Assembly (NCBI GenBank): GCA_963755635.1 | Contig: CAVWKS010000019.1 | Location: forward strand, 1 to 64,000 | Length of the DNA: 64,000 bases | Direction: 5' to 3' | Source of the DNA: AC-32 sp963755635 | GTDB lineage: Bacteria; Actinomycetota; Thermoleophilia; Gaiellales; Gaiellaceae | Shown here: piece by piece, positions 63,352-64,000 of the stretch | Layout: every line of letters begins with the position of its first letter | Position numbering within the stretch: the first letter of the stretch is position 1 | Translations under genes and position numbers: made by a program | The notes under the pieces: generated by a model | Seen by the model: the letters and a program-made list of their open reading frames with translations, nothing else | What the model was told of the DNA's origin: nothing | The model's database searches: none

Positions 63352-64000
63352 CTAGCGGCCGACGGTCAGCTTGATCTTGGCGAGGTTGCGCAGGTGCCGG
63401 CCAGGCCTCGGCGACTGGGCGATCACCTTGCCGCGCTTCGCCCTGGCGGCGTGCTTCCGCGTGATCTTGCCCACGGCGCAGTGCGCGCTGCGGATCCTCG
63501 CCTTGGCGGCGGCGAGCTTCTTGCCGACCACCCTCGGCACCACGCACTGCCTCGCAGGTGGAGGCGGCGGCGGAGGCGGGGGAACGGGCGGCGGAGGCGG
63601 GACGGCGGAGGAGGCGGAGGAGGTGGCGGCGGCGGAGGCGGCGGTGGCGGCGCAACGGTGACCGAGAACGGCTCGCAGGCGCTCGTGTTGCTGCCGTAGG
63701 CGGCGTCGCCGCTGTAGTCGCCGCGGTAGGAGTAGCTGCCCGCGTCGAGCGGCCCGCTCGTGCTCGAAGGCGGCACGAGACCACTCTGCAGCGTGACCTG
63801 CTCGATGGTCGCCGGCGACCCGGCGCACGTGCCGTTGTGGAAGAACCTGTACGTCACGGCGCCGCCTGGTGTGGCCCCGGTCGCGCCCGGAACCAGGGCC
63901 GTGTCGTGCACGGATCCGCCCGCGTGCAGCCCGGAAGGCGGCTCCATCGTCGCGTCGTCGATCACCTGCGTCGTGAAACGGCCCCCGGGAAACAGCGTGA
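63352..64000 (-). CDS. surface protein with Ig-like segment, poly-Pro linker and PASTA domain; 5' end outside window
   Basis: The gene enters from the right edge. The upstream part (SGLHAGGSVHDTALVPGATG, GGAVTYRFFHNGTCAGSPAT, YSYRGDYSGDAAYGSNTSAC) is an Ig-like/Big-type beta domain with YRGDYSGDA, common in actinobacterial exported proteins. A long poly-Pro linker holds one frame change near 63600. The C-terminal PASTA domain is CVVPRVVGKKLAAAKARIRS, AHCAVGKITRKHAARAKRGK and VIAQSPRPG. PASTA modules bind peptidoglycan-like ligands. The N-terminus and any signal peptide are missing. Confidence 0.75.
   Translation of the reverse strand, partial: HAVSRGPFHDAGDRRRDDGAAFRAARGRIRARHGPGSGRDRGHTRRRRDVQVLPQRHVRRVAGDHRAGHAAEWSRAAFEHERAARRGQLLLPRRLQRRRRLRQQHERLRAVLGHRCAATAASAAATSSASSAVPPPPPVPPPPPPPPPARQCVVPRVVGKKLAAAKARIRSAHCAVGKITRKHAARAKRGKVIAQSPRPGRHLRNLAKIKLTVGR

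Overview
The window is GC-rich DNA (roughly 70 percent by eye) from what looks like a deep-branching actinobacterium, probably class Thermoleophilia (Gaiellales or Solirubrobacterales). This placement is inferred from codon bias, frequent GTG/TTG starts, TGATG/ATGA/GTGA gene couplings, DUF1469/DUF3618 envelope genes, an Eis-type acetyltransferase and the general gene set; it was not tested by phylogeny. Genes at about 8-30 kb and the permease at 58.4-60.3 kb are mostly intact. Those at 0-6 kb, 30-58 kb and in hppA are split by many one-base frame changes although the protein motifs stay in order. I read this mainly as consensus indel error, so many features below are frame-corrected spans rather than open ORFs.

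Layout. 0-5.6 kb (minus strand): a restriction locus with a C5-cytosine methyltransferase, an unknown gene, McrB- and McrC-like subunits and a Vsr mismatch endonuclease, followed by a terminator and an edge-truncated gene. 5.6-8.8 kb: an aminotransferase, a HicBA toxin-antitoxin pair with a perfect palindrome at its promoter, and small stress-type genes. 8.8-15.7 kb (minus): an ECF sigma factor fused to a zinc-finger anti-sigma-like region, dihydrolipoyl dehydrogenase, and the E1alpha/E1beta/E2 genes of a 2-oxoacid dehydrogenase with a VOC and a GNAT gene attached. 15.7-17.8 kb (plus): a tightly coupled run of small envelope-type proteins. 18-28.2 kb: a duplicated cupredoxin-like secreted protein, a cyclic-nucleotide-binding protein, pheST, two paralogous methyltransferases, a MOSC protein, and the translation cluster thrS-infC-rpmI-rplT-trmH. 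28-30.1 kb: MmcQ/YjbR, a CBS-domain protein and msrBA.

30.2-46.9 kb (frame-broken): a PPOX protein, an M20 peptidase, an ABC exporter, a secreted collagen-like protein, tRNA-Val, a poorly readable membrane and glycosyltransferase stretch, an Eis-like acetyltransferase, UvrD/PcrA helicase, two VOC proteins, a 2-hydroxyacid dehydrogenase, a cupin and an LPG-synthase-type membrane protein. 47-53.6 kb: two plus-strand genes, then the most interesting locus. There, a minus-strand cobalamin riboswitch heads an operon of two DUF4430 (transcobalamin C-terminal-like) secreted or lipoprotein genes, ECF transporter T, fused A-A' and S components, and an alpha/alpha-toroid protein. The extracellular parts resemble the two domains of animal intrinsic factor/transcobalamin, here as separate proteins joined to an ECF importer.

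53.6-64 kb: a VanZ-like protein, a PQQ-type sugar dehydrogenase, two TrkA-N proteins, two APC permeases with C-terminal universal-stress domains (a plausible K+ or amino-acid uptake block), a K+-independent-type H+-pyrophosphatase, methylthioadenosine phosphorylase and an edge-truncated PASTA-domain surface protein.
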